A program made the position numbers and the translations under genes. A DNA stretch of 59,715 bases, taken from NCBI GenBank assembly GCA_902784435.1, contig CACZUR010000013.1, positions 1 through 59,715 of the forward strand, written 5' to 3'. Shown here in pieces: positions 32,266 through 40,939 of the stretch. Under the pieces are notes generated by a model, which was not told the origin of the DNA, ran no database searches, and saw nothing but the letters and a program-made list of their open reading frames with translations. Source of the stretch: an uncultured Bacteroidia bacterium (GTDB lineage: Bacteria; Bacteroidota; Bacteroidia; Bacteroidales; UBA932). Every line of letters begins with the position of its first letter. Positions within the stretch are counted from its first letter, which is position 1.

Positions 32266-33122
32266 CCCAGATAACTTTTAAGGAGTTTGCTGCGGGACGG
32301 GCTCTTGAGCCGGCGGATGGCCTTTTCCTTGATCTGGCGCACCCGTTCACGGGTGAGGCCGAAACGCTCTCCGATCTCTTCCAGGGTCATTTCCTGGCAG
32401 CCGATACCGAAGAAACTCTTGATGATTTCCCGCTCGCGGTCCGTAAGGGTGCTCAGGGCACGTTCGATTTCGGTATTGAGGCTTTCGTTCACCAGTCCGC
32501 GGTCGGCCGAAGGGGAATCGTCGTTGGGGATCACATCCAGCAGGCTGTTGTCTTCTCCTTCCACGAAAGGCGCGTCTACGCTCACGTGGCGGCTGCCCAC
32601 CCGGAGGGTGTCCGAAATCTTGTCCTTGGGAACATCGATCATTTCCGAGAGTTCCTCGTTGGTAGGCTGGCGCTCGTTCTCCTGTTCGAAACGGGTCAGG
32701 GCCTTGTTGATCTTGTTCAGGGAGCCCACCTGGTTCAGGGGAAGTCGCACGATGCGGCTCTGTTCCGCAAGGGCCTGGAGAATGCTCTGCCGGATCCACC
32801 ACACTGCATAGGAAATGAATTTGAAACCACGGGTTTCGTCAAACTTTTCCGCCGCCTTGATCAGTCCCAGGTTGCCTTCGTTGATCAGGTCCGGAAGACT
32901 GAGACCCTGGTTCTGGTACTGCTTGGCCACGGACACGACGAAACGGAGGTTGGCGCGGGTGAGTTTTTCCAGGGCTTCCTGGTCTCCTTTGCGGATGCGC
33001 TGCGCCAGTTCCACTTCCTCGTCGGGGGTCACGAGTTCCTCGCGGCCGATTTCCTGCAGGTACTTGTCCAGGGAAGCGCTTTCGCGGTTCGTGATGGACT
33101 TGGTAATCTTAAGTTGCCTCAT
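32262..33122 (-). CDS. rpoD: primary RNA polymerase sigma factor RpoD
   Basis: 286 residues, the short form of sigma-70 typical of Bacteroidota (no long non-conserved region). Region 1.2 ([27 protein letters not shown]), region 2 ([40 protein letters not shown] ... WWIRQSI), region 3 and region 4 ([28 protein letters not shown]) are all present. It would recognise the TAnnTTTG boxes found before many genes of this window. It lies 26 nt after degQ and overlaps argS. Confidence 0.96.
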   Translation of the reverse strand: MRQLKITKSITNRESASLDKYLQEIGREELVTPDEEVELAQRIRKGDQEALEKLTRANLRFVVSVAKQYQNQGLSLPDLINEGNLGLIKAAEKFDETRGFKFISYAVWWIRQSILQALAEQSRIVRLPLNQVGSLNKINKALTRFEQENERQPTNEELSEMIDVPKDKISDTLRVGSRHVSVDAPFVEGEDNSLLDVIPNDDSPSADRGLVNESLNTEIERALSTLTDREREIIKSFFGIGCQEMTLEEIGERFGLTRERVRQIKEKAIRRLKSPSRSKLLKSYLG

Positions 33123-33148
33123 GTTTTAATAAACGGTTACACTTTACT

Positions 33149-34603
33149 CTACTTGCCGAAGCCAAAGTAGAACGTGCGTCCGTTGGCGTCTACGCCTTCG
33201 ATATATACGGCGCGGGCGGCCTTCTTTGCCTTGGCAACGACATCTTCCGGTTTTGATACGGCCTCACCGTTTACATAGGCGATGATGCTGCCCGCCTTGG
33301 CGCCGGCTTCCGTCATCTTTCCGCTGCCCAGGGAAACGATTTCCACACCGCTCTTCAGGCCCAGGGCCTTGAGCGTTTCGGGCGATGCAGCTTTGAGACG
33401 GGCGCCGTAGAATGCCGTTGTACCGTCTATGTCCGTTTCGCCGTTCTCCTGAGCGGCTGCCTGGAAGACCACATTGGCAGTGAAGGTCTTTCCATCACGG
33501 ATATAGGTGACCGCGGCCTGGTCGCCGGGGTGGTAGCTGCCTACCTTGGCCTGCACCGAAGAAGCGTCCGTAATCTTCTGGCCGTCGATGGCCACGATGA
33601 CGTCGTTTTTCTGAAGTCCTGCCTTGTCGGCGGCGCTGCCTTTCAAAACCTCGTTAATATATACGCCGGACACGGAAGAAAGTTTCATTTCGTCGGCAAA
33701 CTTTTTGTCCACCGAGCCCATGCTGATCCCCAGCACGGCGCGCTTGACGGTGCCGTAGTCCATCAGGTCTTCGGCCACCCGTTTGACAATGTTCACGGGG
33801 ACGGCGAAAGAATAGCCGGTATAGGAACCCGTCTGGGAGACGATGGCGGTATTGATGCCCACCAGTTCGCCTTTCTTGTTCACCAGGGCGCCGCCGGAGT
33901 TGCCGGGATTCACGGCCGCATCTGTCTGAATGAAGGACTCGATCTTGAATTCTCCGGAATAGTCCGGCATGGAACGGCCCTTCGCGCTCACGATACCCGC
34001 CGTGATGGTACTGCGGAGCTGGGCGCCCAGGGGCGAGCCGATGGCCAGCACCCATTCTCCGAGACGCAGGGCGTCGGAATCGCCCAGCGGAATGGAAGGA
34101 AGGTCGGAGGCGTCCACCTTGATGATGGCCACGTCCGTAGCCGGATCCGTACCCACCACGGTGGCCTCGTACTGCTGGTTGTTGTTCAGGGTAACCTGGA
34201 TTCTGCTGGCGCCGGATACCACATGGTTGTTGGTGACGATGTAGCCGTCCGGGCGGATGATGACACCGGAGCCGCTCCCCTTCTGCTCACGGGACTGGGG
34301 GGTATATTCGTCCCCGAAGAAGAAGCGGAAGAACGGGTCTATGTTCTGGTATTGCTGGCGGCTCTGGACCGTTACCTCCACATATACCACGGCCTCCACG
34401 GCGCTTTCTGCGGCATAGGTGAAGTCCGGATAATCGGTTTCTGCCAAATTGACAGTACGGTATTCCACGGCTTTGCCATTTTCGTCTGTAACGACGGTGC
34501 CCTGAACGGGCTGGGGTTCGGGTTGGGTGGCTTTTACTACGCCGAAGGCCGTGAGCCCGCCGGCTACCACTGCAAGAAGTACACTCATAAATCCTTGTTT
34601 CAT
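33149..34603 (-). CDS. degQ: DegQ/Do-like periplasmic serine protease
   Basis: 484 residues from the ATG at 34603 (MKQGFMSVLLAVVAGGLTAFG), the first Met that gives a signal or anchor sequence; the open frame extends further upstream but lacks sense. The trypsin-like domain has the triad in NNHVVSG (His about 126), ATDVAIIKV (Asp about 157) and GNSGGAL (Ser about 236). Two PDZ domains follow, the second degenerate. Do/DegQ proteases degrade or refold misfolded envelope proteins. It is the first gene of the unit with rpoD and argS. Confidence 0.92.
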   Translation of the reverse strand: MKQGFMSVLLAVVAGGLTAFGVVKATQPEPQPVQGTVVTDENGKAVEYRTVNLAETDYPDFTYAAESAVEAVVYVEVTVQSRQQYQNIDPFFRFFFGDEYTPQSREQKGSGSGVIIRPDGYIVTNNHVVSGASRIQVTLNNNQQYEATVVGTDPATDVAIIKVDASDLPSIPLGDSDALRLGEWVLAIGSPLGAQLRSTITAGIVSAKGRSMPDYSGEFKIESFIQTDAAVNPGNSGGALVNKKGELVGINTAIVSQTGSYTGYSFAVPVNIVKRVAEDLMDYGTVKRAVLGISMGSVDKKFADEMKLSSVSGVYINEVLKGSAADKAGLQKNDVIVAIDGQKITDASSVQAKVGSYHPGDQAAVTYIRDGKTFTANVVFQAAAQENGETDIDGTTAFYGARLKAASPETLKALGLKSGVEIVSLGSGKMTEAGAKAGSIIAYVNGEAVSKPEDVVAKAKKAARAVYIEGVDANGRTFYFGFGK

Positions 34604-34849
34604 ATATAGTACATTTGTTTTTGTCCGGGCACATGAAAAATCAAAAGCTATGCCATTGGGGCGGTCCGGCAGCCGTTTTTTCCCGCTGTCAGCAGCGGCC
34701 GCCATCCACTCCGTTTCTCCGAAAGTCCACTTTTCCCCTCCGGGGCAAAACAACAATACAAATTGAAAATCAGATTGTTACTGGCATAACTATCCCCTTC
34801 TTTATCCACTTTAGCGGAATATGCCGGGGCCCTTACGCGCGTTAATCCA

Positions 34850-34857
34850 TATCTTTG
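34850..34857 (+). promoter_or_regulatory. -7 promoter box of the PUL
   Basis: TATCTTTG, 55 nt before the susC ATG at 34913. It is the only consensus box in the degQ-susC gap on this strand. Confidence 0.55.
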
Positions 34858-34912
34858 TGGCAGCGACATGCAAAGCGCGCAAGCTAAGAAACCAATTATT
34901 AATATCCAATCT

Positions 34913-37888
34913 ATGAAAAGAATCCTTGTATTCGTAATGATGCTTCTCAGCATGGCAGCCTATGCCCAGAAGCGCACCATTACGGGCACGGTCGTGGATG
35001 GGACAGGCTACCCGGTCATCGGCATGATGGTCCTGGAGCAGGGTACCCAGAACGGGGCCGTGACCGGCACAGACGGACAGTATTCCATCAGCGTGAGCGG
35101 CCCTGCCACCGTGCTGGTTTTCGATGCACTGGGCTATGCCACCGTGACCGAAACCGTAGGAAACCGTTCCGTCATCAACGTTACGGTAACCGAAGAGGCC
35201 CTGGCACTGGATGCCGTCGTGGCCATCGGCTATGGTTCCGTGAGAAAGAAAGACCTCACCACCGCCGTGTCCATCGTCTCTACGGAAGACGTCAATTTCC
35301 GTCCCGTGACGGAGGCTTCCGGCCTGATTCAGGGCAAGGTGGCCGGCGTCCAGGTACAGCAGACCTCCGGCCAGCCCGGTTCCGGCATGACGGTCCGTGT
35401 CCGCGGCGCCAGCTCCATTTCCTCGTCCAACGACCCGTTGTACGTGGTGGACGGCGTTCCCGTGGGTGAAGGCGGCTACGCCATCGCCTACCTCTCCCCC
35501 AACGACATCGAGAGCATGCAGATCCTGAAGGATGCCTCTTCCGCGGCCATCTACGGTTCCCGCGCCGCCAACGGCGTGGTGCTCATCACCACCAAGCAGG
35601 GTTCCAAGAACCAGGCTCCGCACATCAGCTTCTCCAGCTTCGTGGGCCTGAATTCGGTTCCCAAGACCTTCCGCGTGATGAATACCGCCGAATACCGGGA
35701 GTATGCCAAAGAGTTCAACATCAATGTTCCCGAGACGGAAACCGACAAGCACGACTGGGCCAGGGAAACCTACAAAACGGGTGTGAACCAGAACTACCAG
35801 ATTGGCGTTTCCGGCGGTACCGACAAAATCCGCTACTACCTGGGCGCCGGTTACAACAACGAAACCGGTGTGCTTCCCGTTTCCTATTCCAACCGCGTAA
35901 ATACGCGCGCGAGCTTTGACGTGGACCTGTACAAATGGCTCACCGTGGGCGCCAACATCGCCTACTCCTCCTACAAGAGCAACGGCATCATCTCCGGTAC
36001 CGGTGCCAACCGCGCCGGCGTAGTGCTGTCCGTGGTGAACACCCCCACCTATGCCGAAATCTGGGCCGATGACGCCCACACCATGTACAACTCCAATTTC
36101 TACGGCCTGGGCGGCTACACCCACCCGCTGGAGAACCTCGCCCGCAGCGAGAACAACTTCTCCTCCACGGACCGCGCCATCATGAGCGCCTTCGCCCAGA
36201 TCAACTTCTCCAAACACCTGAATTTCAAGAGCACGGTCTCCATGGACCGCCGCTGGGTTCACAGCTATTCCTTCCTGGATCCGCTCAAGACCTCTTACGG
36301 CCGCACCCAGCACGGCGAGGCTTCCGACAGCCGCAGCGACGACCTGCGCATGGTGTACGACAACATCCTCACCTATAATAACACCTTTGCCGAAAAGCAC
36401 ACGCTGGAAGTGATGGGCGGCACCTCGGCCACCACCTCCGACTGGCAGCAGCTGAGCGGTTCCCGCAGCCACTTCTCCCCGGATTACGACAATGCCATCT
36501 GGGGTCTGAACGGCGGTAACAAGGGCGGTCTCCGCGGACAGAGCACCGGCTGGGCCAAATGGACCATCCTGTCGTTCCTGGGCCGCGCCGCCTACAACTT
36601 CGACAGCAAGTATTACGTGACCGTCAACTTCCGCGCCGACGGTTCCTCCAAGCTCGCTCCCGGCCACAAATGGGGCTTCTTCCCCTCTGCATCGGCCGCC
36701 TGGCGCATTTCCGCCGAAGATTTCCTGAGCGATGCCGAATGGCTCTCCGACCTCAAGCTTCGCGTGGGCTGGGGCCAGCAGGGCAACCAGTCCGGCCTGG
36801 GCGACTACGCCTGGGTGCAGACCTACAACACCAACTACTTCGACTGGACCAAGACCGAATTCGCCGACGCAGTTCCCACCATCGGCGACATCTCTTCCAT
36901 GGGTAACAGGGACCTGACCTGGGAAACCACCACCCAGACCAACGTGGGTATCGACTACTCCCTGTTCAGCGGCCGCCTGTCCGGTACCCTGGACGCCTAT
37001 TACAAGAAGACCGACAACCTGCTCATGTGGGTTCCCATGCCTTCTCCCTATCCGTCCCTCTACCGCAACGAGGGCGCCATGAGCAACTGGGGTGTGGAAT
37101 TCGCCGTATCGGCCACGCCCGTGGTGAAAAACGGCTTTGAGTGGCGCACCGACTTCAACATTTCCCTCAACCGCAACCGGCTGGAGAAACTGACCATCCG
37201 TCCCGTCTACACCTACGGCAACGTGGGCGACCAGCTGGGCGACTCGGTCATCCGGCTGGAAGTGGGCCGTCCCCTGTCCAACTTCTACGGCTATCAGACC
37301 GACGGAATCGACCCCGAAACCGGTCTGGTCATCTATAAGGACCTGGACAACAACGCAGTGATCAACGACTCCGACAAGACCTGGATCGGCGACGCCAACC
37401 CGGCCTTCATCTTCGGCTGGACCAACAGCTTCGCCTATAAGGGCCTGAGCCTGAGCTTCCTGTTCACCGGCAGCGTGGGCAACAAGATCTTCAACGTGTC
37501 CAAGATTGACATGATCGGCATGCGAAACGGCGCCAACCAGCTGCACGACGCCGTACGCCGCTGGCGGATTCCCGGCCAGATCACCGACATTCCCAAGGCC
37601 GGCGAGCCCGACAACGTGAAGGCTTCCGACATGTGGGTGGAAGACGGTTCCTACCTGAAACTCAAGAATATCACCCTCTCCTACGACATTACCGGCGAAT
37701 GGCTCCGCAAAGCCAACATCGCCCGCATCCAGCCGTACATCACCCTGGCCAACTTCGTGACCTTCACCAAGTACAGTGGCTACGACCCGGAAGTGAGCCA
37801 GAACACCGATGCCACCTCCATGGGCCTGGACTTCGGTACCTATCCCAATATCCGCACCGTCACCTTTGGCGTGAACGTAGACTTCTAA
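34913..37888 (+). CDS. susC: SusC/RagA-type TonB-dependent receptor
   Basis: 991 residues from the ATG at 34913 (MKRILVFVMMLLSMAAYAQ); an ATG at 34868 would put 15 residues before the signal peptide. It has a carboxypeptidase-D-like domain (about 20-95), the TonB box region VVAIGYGSVRKKDL, a plug domain with VRVRGASSISSSNDPLYVVDGVPV, and a 22-strand barrel ending VTFGVNVDF with a terminal Phe. It imports glycan oligomers through the outer membrane with its SusD partner, which follows 13 nt later. It is the first gene of the PUL operon. Confidence 0.95.
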   Translation: MKRILVFVMMLLSMAAYAQKRTITGTVVDGTGYPVIGMMVLEQGTQNGAVTGTDGQYSISVSGPATVLVFDALGYATVTETVGNRSVINVTVTEEALALDAVVAIGYGSVRKKDLTTAVSIVSTEDVNFRPVTEASGLIQGKVAGVQVQQTSGQPGSGMTVRVRGASSISSSNDPLYVVDGVPVGEGGYAIAYLSPNDIESMQILKDASSAAIYGSRAANGVVLITTKQGSKNQAPHISFSSFVGLNSVPKTFRVMNTAEYREYAKEFNINVPETETDKHDWARETYKTGVNQNYQIGVSGGTDKIRYYLGAGYNNETGVLPVSYSNRVNTRASFDVDLYKWLTVGANIAYSSYKSNGIISGTGANRAGVVLSVVNTPTYAEIWADDAHTMYNSNFYGLGGYTHPLENLARSENNFSSTDRAIMSAFAQINFSKHLNFKSTVSMDRRWVHSYSFLDPLKTSYGRTQHGEASDSRSDDLRMVYDNILTYNNTFAEKHTLEVMGGTSATTSDWQQLSGSRSHFSPDYDNAIWGLNGGNKGGLRGQSTGWAKWTILSFLGRAAYNFDSKYYVTVNFRADGSSKLAPGHKWGFFPSASAAWRISAEDFLSDAEWLSDLKLRVGWGQQGNQSGLGDYAWVQTYNTNYFDWTKTEFADAVPTIGDISSMGNRDLTWETTTQTNVGIDYSLFSGRLSGTLDAYYKKTDNLLMWVPMPSPYPSLYRNEGAMSNWGVEFAVSATPVVKNGFEWRTDFNISLNRNRLEKLTIRPVYTYGNVGDQLGDSVIRLEVGRPLSNFYGYQTDGIDPETGLVIYKDLDNNAVINDSDKTWIGDANPAFIFGWTNSFAYKGLSLSFLFTGSVGNKIFNVSKIDMIGMRNGANQLHDAVRRWRIPGQITDIPKAGEPDNVKASDMWVEDGSYLKLKNITLSYDITGEWLRKANIARIQPYITLANFVTFTKYSGYDPEVSQNTDATSMGLDFGTYPNIRTVTFGVNVDF

Positions 37889-37901
37889 ACAAGGCAAGCT
37901 T

Positions 37902-39431
37902 ATGAAAAAGATCTATATCGCACTCGCAAGCGCACTCATGCTCTCTGCCTGCACGCTGGACCTCACTCCCATCACTTCTTACAACGAGTCCAACGTGGAA
38001 CTTGCCGATGATGAATCCGGCAACACATCCCAGTACAATACCCGCTCCGATATGGAGGGTCTGCGCAACTCCCTGTACAACTCCTGGGTAAAGGACATCC
38101 AGGAAATGGGCCTGGAAGACTGGCTGGTATACTCGGAAACGCGCGCCGACAATGCTTACTGCGGCACTTCCACCCCCGAAATCATGGCCCTGGAAGGCAA
38201 CAAGCAGGACGGCACCAACAAGAACATCGTCCGCGACTGGAACTGGTATCAGCGCCAGGTTTCCAACGCCAACCAGATTATCTGCAACATAGACCGCATC
38301 GCCGAAGCGGACGCCACCCTGAGCAGCGCCGAGCGCGACCAGTGGAAGGCCGAAGCCATGATCTGGCGTGCCTTCTGCTTCTTCCGCCTCACCCTGCTGT
38401 GGGGAGACGCCCCCATGGTGCTCTCCATCCCGCCGGCCATCAATGCCGCCAATGTGGAAGAGGTGTATCCCCTGTACTTCCCGGACCGCGTTCCGCTGGA
38501 GCAGGTCTATACCAAACTGGTGGAAGACCTGACCTGGGCTGCCCAGTTCGCCCCCAAGGTGAACCCCGCCAACAAGATGCTCATGTCCGACGCCTTCGCC
38601 AAGGGCCTGCTGGCCCGCGTGTACGCCGAGAATACGCCCCTGCGCGACTGGAACAAGGTGGCCCAGTACTGCAACGAGGTGGAAGGCATGGGCTTCTCGC
38701 TGGAGCCCAAGTACGCCGACCTCTGGGCCTACGAACCCGGTGACGAAGGCGACGCCCGCCGCAACAGCCCCGAATCCATCTTCGAGGTCCAGTGGGTGTC
38801 CAAATCCAGCGGCAACTGGGTGTACATGATGTACCACCGCAATGCCTATAACCCCAACGACAGCTATTCCTGGGCCAAGTGGACCACCCCGTCCCGCAAC
38901 CTGATCAAGGCCTACCAGGACGAGGGCGACACCGAGCGCCTGAATGCCTCCATCGTCTGGGACTCCTGCGGCTGGAGCAACTACTACGATTCCGAGAATT
39001 ACGCCTTCATGCACAAGATGCCCACCAATGTGAGCAGCATCCTGGTCATGCGCCTGGCCGAAATCTACCTGCTGCACGCCGAAGCCCTGGCCTGCACCAA
39101 CGACCTGTCCGGCGCCGCCTCCTATGTGAACAAAGTGCGCGAACGCGTGCATCTGGAGCCCATCGGCACACCCGCTTCCCAGGACCAGGCCATCGACCTC
39201 ATCCTCAAGGAGCGCCGTCTGGAACTGGCCTTCGAGGGCTTCCGCTTCTTTGACCTGGTGCGCCACTCCACCCCGGAGAACGACCGCATCAAGAAGGTGC
39301 ACGATGCCATGAACGCCGAAGACAGTTATTGGCAGAGCCGCATCCCGATGGATCCCACGCACTATCTGCTGCCGGTTCCCACCGAGGCCCTGGACAACAA
39401 CCCCAACCTGTCCCAAAATGCCGGTTATTAG
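37902..39431 (+). CDS. susD: SusD/RagB-type surface glycan-binding lipoprotein
   Basis: 509 residues. A lipoprotein signal (MKKIYIALASALMLSACT) is followed by the SusD-like alpha-solenoid with TPR-type segments, including RAFCFFRLTLLWGDAPMV and the C-terminal LKERRLELAFEGFRFFDLVRHS, both typical. SusD caps SusC and delivers oligosaccharides. It sits directly after susC, and GH30 begins 1 nt after its stop, so translation is coupled. The length and motifs are standard for the family. Confidence 0.95.
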   Translation: MKKIYIALASALMLSACTLDLTPITSYNESNVELADDESGNTSQYNTRSDMEGLRNSLYNSWVKDIQEMGLEDWLVYSETRADNAYCGTSTPEIMALEGNKQDGTNKNIVRDWNWYQRQVSNANQIICNIDRIAEADATLSSAERDQWKAEAMIWRAFCFFRLTLLWGDAPMVLSIPPAINAANVEEVYPLYFPDRVPLEQVYTKLVEDLTWAAQFAPKVNPANKMLMSDAFAKGLLARVYAENTPLRDWNKVAQYCNEVEGMGFSLEPKYADLWAYEPGDEGDARRNSPESIFEVQWVSKSSGNWVYMMYHRNAYNPNDSYSWAKWTTPSRNLIKAYQDEGDTERLNASIVWDSCGWSNYYDSENYAFMHKMPTNVSSILVMRLAEIYLLHAEALACTNDLSGAASYVNKVRERVHLEPIGTPASQDQAIDLILKERRLELAFEGFRFFDLVRHSTPENDRIKKVHDAMNAEDSYWQSRIPMDPTHYLLPVPTEALDNNPNLSQNAGY

Positions 39432-39432
39432 T

Positions 39433-40935
39433 ATGAAACGGATCCTTTCCATTACCCTTGCCGGTTTCCTGGCCCTTTGTTCCTGCTCCTGCGGGAACAA
39501 GGAGAACCAGCCGCCCGTGACCCCGGTCGACAATACGCCTACGACGCCCGTCAGCTATGACGCCACCGTCTGGACCACCACCTTCGACCGGGCCAAGGCC
39601 TTCGAGCGCTCCGGGGTCAACTTCGGCAAGGCGGCTACCATGTCTCCCAACGTGGTGCGCCTGACCGACGACCGCTACCAGCGCATCGACGGATTCGGCC
39701 TGGCCATTACCCAGGCCTCCTGCTACAACCTGCTCAAGATGACCGCCGCAGACCGTAGCGCCCTCCTGAAAGAGCTGTTCAGCCCCACCGAAGGCGCCGG
39801 TTCTTCCCTGATCCGCGTGTGCATCGGCGGTTCCGACTTCTCCATGGACGAATACACCTGGTGCGACACCAAGGGCATCGAGAACTTTGCCATCCATCCC
39901 TCCGAGGACCAGTATCTCTTCCCCATCCTGGACGAGATTTACCGGATCAATCCGGAGGTGGAGATCATCGGCTCGCCCTGGAGCTGCCCCCGCTGGATGA
40001 AAATGGGCGTGGACAATTCCGCCGCCTATGACCGCTGGACTTCCGGCCGCCTGAACCCGCTCTATTATGCCGACTATGCCACTTACTTCGTCAAGTGGAT
40101 CCAGGCCATGCAAAAGCGCGGTTACAAAGTCATGGGCGTCACCCTGCAGAATGAACCGCTGAACCACGGCAACTCCATGAGCCTGTACATGCCCTGGGAA
40201 GACCAGATGGAATTCCTGAAAGTGGTGGGACCCGCCTTTGAAAACGCCGGGCTGGGCAGCGTGAAGATCATGCTCTTCGACCACAACTACAATTACGACA
40301 ACATGGACAGCCAGCGCCGTTATCCGCTGAACATCTATAAAGAGCCTGCCGCCGCCAAGTATGCGGCCGGGTCGGCCTGGCACAACTACGGCGGTTCCGT
40401 GAGTGAACTGGATGCCATCCATACGGCCGCTCCCGACAAGGGAATCTGGTTCACGGAGGCTTCCATCGGCGAATGGAATTACAAGAATCACGGCTTCGGC
40501 GGCCAGCTGCAGGAAGATTTCCGCGAGATTGTCATGGGAACCCTGAAGCGGTACGGCAAAGGCATCACCCTGTGGAACATGATGCTGGACGACGAAGGCA
40601 AGCCCTACCGTCCCGGCGGCTGCAGCACCTGCTACGGCGCCGTCTCCGTGAGCCACAGCTCCTATGCCTTAAGCAGCGTAGATCGCAAGAGTCACTGGTA
40701 CGACGTGCTGCACACCTCGGCCGTAATTCGGAAAGGCGCCGTCCGCGTAGGGACGGAAGGCTACACGGCCTCCGGCGTCAGCTACCTGGCTTTCAGCAAT
40801 CCCGACAAGAGCACCGGTGTCATCTTCCTGAACGAGAGCGCCACGGACCAGCAGTTCGTGTTTGCGTCCAGCGCCCACTCCGTCTCCATCAAAGTACCGG
40901 CCAAGTCCGTTGTTTCAGCAATTTGGAATGATTAA
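39433..40935 (+). CDS. GH30-family glycoside hydrolase lipoprotein
   Basis: 500 residues from the ATG at 39433 (MKRILSITLAGFLALCSCSCG), giving a lipoprotein signal. The (beta/alpha)8 domain has IDGFGLAITQAS near the start and the GH30 catalytic residues: acid/base Glu in VTLQNEPLN (about 241) and nucleophile in WFTEASIGEW (about 342). A C-terminal beta domain with LSSVDRKSHWYDV follows. GH30_3 enzymes cut beta-1,6-glucan; other GH30 subfamilies act on xylan or glucosylceramide, so the subfamily needs confirmation. It probably acts on the cell surface before import by SusC/D. Confidence 0.9.
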   Translation: MKRILSITLAGFLALCSCSCGNKENQPPVTPVDNTPTTPVSYDATVWTTTFDRAKAFERSGVNFGKAATMSPNVVRLTDDRYQRIDGFGLAITQASCYNLLKMTAADRSALLKELFSPTEGAGSSLIRVCIGGSDFSMDEYTWCDTKGIENFAIHPSEDQYLFPILDEIYRINPEVEIIGSPWSCPRWMKMGVDNSAAYDRWTSGRLNPLYYADYATYFVKWIQAMQKRGYKVMGVTLQNEPLNHGNSMSLYMPWEDQMEFLKVVGPAFENAGLGSVKIMLFDHNYNYDNMDSQRRYPLNIYKEPAAAKYAAGSAWHNYGGSVSELDAIHTAAPDKGIWFTEASIGEWNYKNHGFGGQLQEDFREIVMGTLKRYGKGITLWNMMLDDEGKPYRPGGCSTCYGAVSVSHSSYALSSVDRKSHWYDVLHTSAVIRKGAVRVGTEGYTASGVSYLAFSNPDKSTGVIFLNESATDQQFVFASSAHSVSIKVPAKSVVSAIWND

Positions 40936-40939
40936 AGAT

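Noticed and set aside
34811-37897. 1028-codon minus-strand open frame opposite susC
   Set aside because: Shadow of the GC-rich susC coding strand with no domain-like sequence; the plus strand carries a complete SusC.
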